A stretch of DNA of 64,000 bases. Source: Pseudomonas akapageensis (GTDB taxonomy: Bacteria > Pseudomonadota > Gammaproteobacteria > Pseudomonadales > Pseudomonadaceae). The notes below the pieces were generated by a model. It did not search any database and was not told the DNA's origin. It worked only from the letters and a program-made list of their open reading frames with translations. How positions within the stretch are numbered: position 1 is the first letter of the stretch; every line of letters starts with the position of its first letter. Of the stretch, positions 62,001 to 64,000 are shown one piece after another. Both the position numbers and the translations under genes were made by a program. The stretch covers positions 235,047 to 299,046 of the forward strand of contig NZ_VXCP01000010.1 of assembly GCF_011355085.1 (NCBI RefSeq). Direction: 5' to 3'.

Positions 62001-62083
62001 GTACCGACGACGGCCAACAGCAGCATCAGGAACAGCACGATCTGGCGATTGCGCAACGCCCATGCCGAAAGGTTGAAACCCAT
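59012..62083 (-). CDS. RND efflux transporter, permease subunit
   Basis: Inner-membrane, proton-driven drug/metabolite exporter of the AcrB superfamily. The 1023 residues have the RND layout: TM1 (QIVLFLMLLLAVVGTLSYTK), a large periplasmic loop (PGASAEEVSRQVTERIEKKL, VKDVGKVELLGLQDEKIWIE), TM2-6 with the proton-relay Asp pair in LALGLLVDDAIIAVEMMAIK, a second loop, and TM7-12 (PLGLIGVTLFLLVFRQPFGF). It follows the adaptor gene after 5 nt. No outer-membrane TolC-type factor is encoded alongside, so it probably uses a shared one. Substrate is unknown. Confidence 0.92.
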   Translation of the reverse strand: MGFNLSAWALRNRQIVLFLMLLLAVVGTLSYTKLGQSEDPPFTFKAMVIRTNWPGASAEEVSRQVTERIEKKLMETGEYERIVSFSRPGESQVTFIARDSMHSVEIPELWYQIRKKVGDIRHTLPPGVQGPFFNDEFGTTFGNIYALTGEGFDYAVLKDYADRVQIQLQRVKDVGKVELLGLQDEKIWIELSNVKLATLGLPLVAVQQALEEQNAVTTAGFFETPSERLQLRVSGRFQTVEQIKAFPIRVGDRTFRISDVAQVRRGFNDPPAPRMRFMGEDAIGLAVSMKDGGDILTLGSALEAEFERIQQNLPAGMQLRKVSDQPAAVKSGVGEFVRVLAEALVIVLLVSFFSLGLRTGLVVALAIPLVLAMTFATMYYLGIGLHKISLGALVLALGLLVDDAIIAVEMMAIKMEQGFDRLKAASYAWTSTAFPMLTGTLITAAGFLPIATAQSGTGEYTRSIFQVVTIALLASWVAAVVFVPYLGERLLPDLAKLHAARHGGSAAGHDPYGTPFYQRVRRLVEWCVRRRKTVILATIVLFIGSVVLFRFVPQQFFPASNRLELMVDLKLAEGVSLSNTAEQVQHLEALLKNHPGIDNYVAYVGTGSPRFYLPLDQQLPAASFAQFVVRAKTIEEREQLRSWLISTLNEEFPGLRSRVTRLENGPPVGYPVQFRVTGEHIDEVRALARKVAEKVRENPHVVNVHLDWEEPSKAVYLNIDQDRARALGVSTANLSKFLQSSLTGASVSQYREDNELIEILLRGTVQERTELSRLPSLAVPTDNGQSVALSQIATLEYGFEEGIIWHRNRLPNVTVRADIYDKEQPATLVKQILPTLEPIRAELPDGYLLDVGGSVEDSTRGQNSVKAGVPLFIVVVLTLLMVQLRSFSRTFMVFLTAPLGLIGVTLFLLVFRQPFGFVAMLGTIALSGMIMRNSVILVDQIEQDIAAGVDRWQAIIEATVRRFRPIVLTALAAVLAMIPLSRSVFFGPMAVAIMGGLIVATALTLLFLPALYAAWFRVKKGQV

Positions 62084-62088
62084 GGGGA

Positions 62089-63189
62089 CTACTCCTTGGC
62101 CGCCAGATTCACCACGCGATTGGACCGGTCCACCGGCCGTACCTGCTGTCCTTCATGCAGGACATGAACACCTGCTGCCACTACCCAGTCCGAGGCATTC
62201 AAGCCTTCGAGCACGGGCACGCTGGTTTCGCCGAAAGCACCGGTGCGCACCGGGGTGCGCTTCAAAGTGCTGTTGGCGTCGACCCGCCAGACGTAATTCA
62301 CTCCATTTTCAGAGGTGAGTGCCGACAGCGGTATCGACAGCGGCACATTTTCAGCCGTCTGAATGAACACCCGGGCACTTTGCCCGAGTTCTGCCGGCAG
62401 CTTGCCGGCGGTGAAGGCGATGCGTGCGGCAAAGGTGCGCGAGCGCGGATCGGCGGCAGGCGACAGCTCGCGAATGCGGCCATCGAAGCGGGCGTCCGGT
62501 TGTGACCAGAGCTCGACGGACACCGGCTGGCCAATCTTGAAACGACCGATGTTCTGTTCAGGAAGGCTGATCAGCACCTCGCGCTCGCCATCGACCGCCA
62601 GGGTGAATACCGTTTGCCCCGAGGCGACTACCTGCCCGACCTCGAGCAGCCGCTTGGCCACTACGCCATCCTGGGGCGCGCGCAATATCGCGTAGCCGGC
62701 CTGGTTGCTGGCCACGTCGAACTCGGCGCGGATCTGCTTGAGTCGGGCTTCACCGGATCGGTAGAGGTTCTCGACGTTATCGTATTGCGACCGGCTGACC
62801 ATTTGCCGGTCCATCAAGGTTTTGTAGCGATCGCGCTCGGCACGCACCATCCGCAGGTTGGCCTCCGCCGCCGCGACCTGGGCGCGCATGGCCTCCAACT
62901 GCAGGCGCACGTCCTGCGGGTCGAGCTCGGCCAGGGACTGGTTGGCCTTGACTCGCTCACCCTCCTCGACCAGACGCCGACTGACCTTGCCGCCGATGCG
63001 AAACGCCAGCTCCGGCTCCAGCCGCGCGCGCACCTCGCCGGGATAGCTGTCCACCGCGGACGCCGCCGGCTGCGGCTGCACCACCATGGCTGGGCGCACA
63101 GCCGTTTGCACGGCCTGTTCCTGGCCACAGGCGGCCAGCAGCAGGGTCAGAGTGATGGGCAAGGCGAGCGGCAAGGCATGGCGCAACAT
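62089..63189 (-). CDS. RND efflux periplasmic adaptor lipoprotein
   Basis: Membrane-fusion protein that links the permease to an outer-membrane duct. The 366 residues start with a lipoprotein signal whose lipobox is LLAACGQ. A lipoyl-like half-motif (YPGEVRARLEPELAFRIGGK), a coiled-coil hairpin (about 70-130, LQLEAMRAQVAAAEANLRMV), a beta-barrel region (PVSVELWSQPDARFDGRIRE) and a C-terminal domain follow. It is first in the two-gene operon and sits 37 nt downstream of a perfect 16-bp palindrome, the likely repressor site. Confidence 0.92.
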   Translation of the reverse strand: MLRHALPLALPITLTLLLAACGQEQAVQTAVRPAMVVQPQPAASAVDSYPGEVRARLEPELAFRIGGKVSRRLVEEGERVKANQSLAELDPQDVRLQLEAMRAQVAAAEANLRMVRAERDRYKTLMDRQMVSRSQYDNVENLYRSGEARLKQIRAEFDVASNQAGYAILRAPQDGVVAKRLLEVGQVVASGQTVFTLAVDGEREVLISLPEQNIGRFKIGQPVSVELWSQPDARFDGRIRELSPAADPRSRTFAARIAFTAGKLPAELGQSARVFIQTAENVPLSIPLSALTSENGVNYVWRVDANSTLKRTPVRTGAFGETSVPVLEGLNASDWVVAAGVHVLHEGQQVRPVDRSNRVVNLAAKE

Positions 63190-63225
63190 GATGAACGACC
63201 TTTCGCGAATGACGCTTGGAATATT

Positions 63226-63241
63226 TATACTCGCGAGTATA
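63226..63241. promoter_or_regulatory. Perfect 16-bp palindrome upstream of the RND operon (candidate repressor operator)
   Basis: TATACTCGCGAGTATA is its own reverse complement and lies 37 nt before the adaptor start codon, within an AT-rich stretch suitable for a promoter. RND pumps are commonly controlled by TetR-type repressors that bind such dyads. No regulator gene is adjacent in the window, so the binding protein is unknown. Confidence 0.6.
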
Positions 63242-63326
63242 TTAAATCAGGGTACCGGAGGGGGGAAGCAACTGTTGCATAGAATTTTCCAGGCCCCTCC
63301 CGCCCCCTTCACCCCTGCGGGTCGGA

Positions 63327-64000
63327 TCAGAAACTGTAGACGCCGGAAACAATCAACGCCCTGGCATCCCCGAACTCCAGCGCCGAAGAGCGTGATGCAC
63401 TACCGATCACCTGGCGCACGCGTTCGACGTAGGCCTTGTCGAAGAGATTGTTGGCGTTGAGTTGCAGCTCCAGTTCTTTGTTGACCTGGTATTGCAGCAT
63501 CGCGTTGTGGACCCAATAGGCACCGATCTTGGCGGTATCCACCGAAGTCAGATTGCGCTCGCTGACATAACGCGCCCCGTAGCCGAGGGTAAGCCCGGCG
63601 GGCAGTTCATAGCTGGTCCACAGATTGAAGGAACGCGGCGGCGTATTACTCAGTGCCTGACCTTCGCGCATTGGCGTGACCCGAGACTTGAGGGTTTCGC
63701 TGTCCAGGTAGGTGAAGTTGGCGAAGACGTGCCATTGCTCGGTCAATTCGCCGGTCATGGCCAGCTCCAGGCCCTGTACCCGTTGATGACCGGCCAACAG
63801 CACAGTGCCGTCGCGCAGGCGTTCGCGGGCGTTGTCCCTTTCCACGCGGAACAAGGCGGCTTCGAGTCCCAGGCGCGAGTGCAACAGCTCCCATTTGGTG
63901 CCCAGTTCCCAGGTCGTGTTCTGCTCGGGCGCAAGCTCCGAGGCGCTGGCGTTGTAGCCATTGCCAGTGGAAACCAGGTGCTCCGCCGATGGGTTGAAGG
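63327..64000 (-). CDS. TonB-dependent outer-membrane receptor, C-terminal part (5' end beyond the right edge)
   Basis: About 224 C-terminal residues of a siderophore-type receptor. The visible barrel strands include TTWELGTKWELLHSRLGLEA, VQGLELAMTGELTEQWHVFA and NFTYLDSETLKSRVTPMREG. PPRSFNLWTSYELPAGLTLG and LQLNANNLFDKAYVERVRQV follow. The terminus ends in an aromatic Phe (IVSGVYSF), as expected for outer-membrane barrels. It resembles catecholate/xenosiderophore receptors (Fiu-like), but the plug domain that would help classify it is outside the window. It is on the same strand as the RND operon with 137 nt between. Confidence 0.85.
   Translation of the reverse strand, partial: FNPSAEHLVSTGNGYNASASELAPEQNTTWELGTKWELLHSRLGLEAALFRVERDNARERLRDGTVLLAGHQRVQGLELAMTGELTEQWHVFANFTYLDSETLKSRVTPMREGQALSNTPPRSFNLWTSYELPAGLTLGYGARYVSERNLTSVDTAKIGAYWVHNAMLQYQVNKELELQLNANNLFDKAYVERVRQVIGSASRSSALEFGDARALIVSGVYSF

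Overview
The window is a chromosomal stretch of a fluorescent-type Pseudomonas (P. fluorescens/P. putida group). Evidence: high-GC coding sequence, Pseudomonas-style palindromic interspersed repeats, DUF1120 fimbrial proteins, a DUF6124-type small protein, and the long cell-envelope/translation cluster accA-dnaE-rnhB-lpxB-lpxA-fabZ-lpxD-skp-bamA-rseP-dxr-cdsA-uppS-frr-pyrH-tsf-rpsB in the order familiar from pseudomonads. The species call is inference; no rRNA or tRNA gene was found.

Layout. 1-1.5 kb: start of a glutathione-dependent formaldehyde dehydrogenase gene (cut by the window edge) and a divergent LysR regulator. 1.6-27.7 kb: a nearly unbroken minus-strand housekeeping block: ispD-ftsB, eno, kdsA, pyrG, tilS, accA, dnaE, then rnhB back to rpsB. 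It covers isoprenoid precursors, lipid A and fatty acid synthesis, outer-membrane assembly, CTP, CDP-diacylglycerol and undecaprenyl-PP synthesis, and translation factors. 28.1-32.8 kb (plus): map, glnD, dapC. 33-34.6 kb (minus): a CPA1 Na+/H+ antiporter. 34.9-38 kb (plus): an ArsC/Spx-like reductase, dapD, a CsdA/SufS-type cysteine desulfurase and its SufE/CsdE partner, facing tcdA (minus). 39.2-41.7 kb: a GH17-GT2 membrane glucan synthase resembling NdvB.

Accessory region, 41.75-52.5 kb. First comes a DUF6124 gene behind a strongly structured leader: a 10-bp hairpin, a compact three-way junction, and a hairpin covering the Shine-Dalgarno sequence. Next is a two-gene minus-strand cassette. 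It encodes a predicted R-S-E-type ADP-ribosyltransferase with a possible macro-like N-terminal domain, followed by a small DUF6508-like protein. The cassette is bounded by a 15-bp direct repeat. Last is an eight-gene chaperone-usher cluster with six DUF1120 subunit-like proteins.

52.7-64 kb: dapE, rlmA, a conserved small protein, a cold-shock protein gene, plsB, a DUF4197 lipid-neutral secreted protein, an RND efflux pump (permease and lipoprotein adaptor) with a 16-bp palindrome upstream, and the 3' part of a TonB-dependent receptor gene that runs off the right edge.

Four copies of a roughly 100-113 bp inverted-repeat element (arms beginning CTCGTTCCCACGC) and three other palindromic elements lie between genes. 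The most promising undescribed items are the ADP-ribosyltransferase cassette and the structured leader of the DUF6124 gene. Both are predictions from motif reading and hand-folding.
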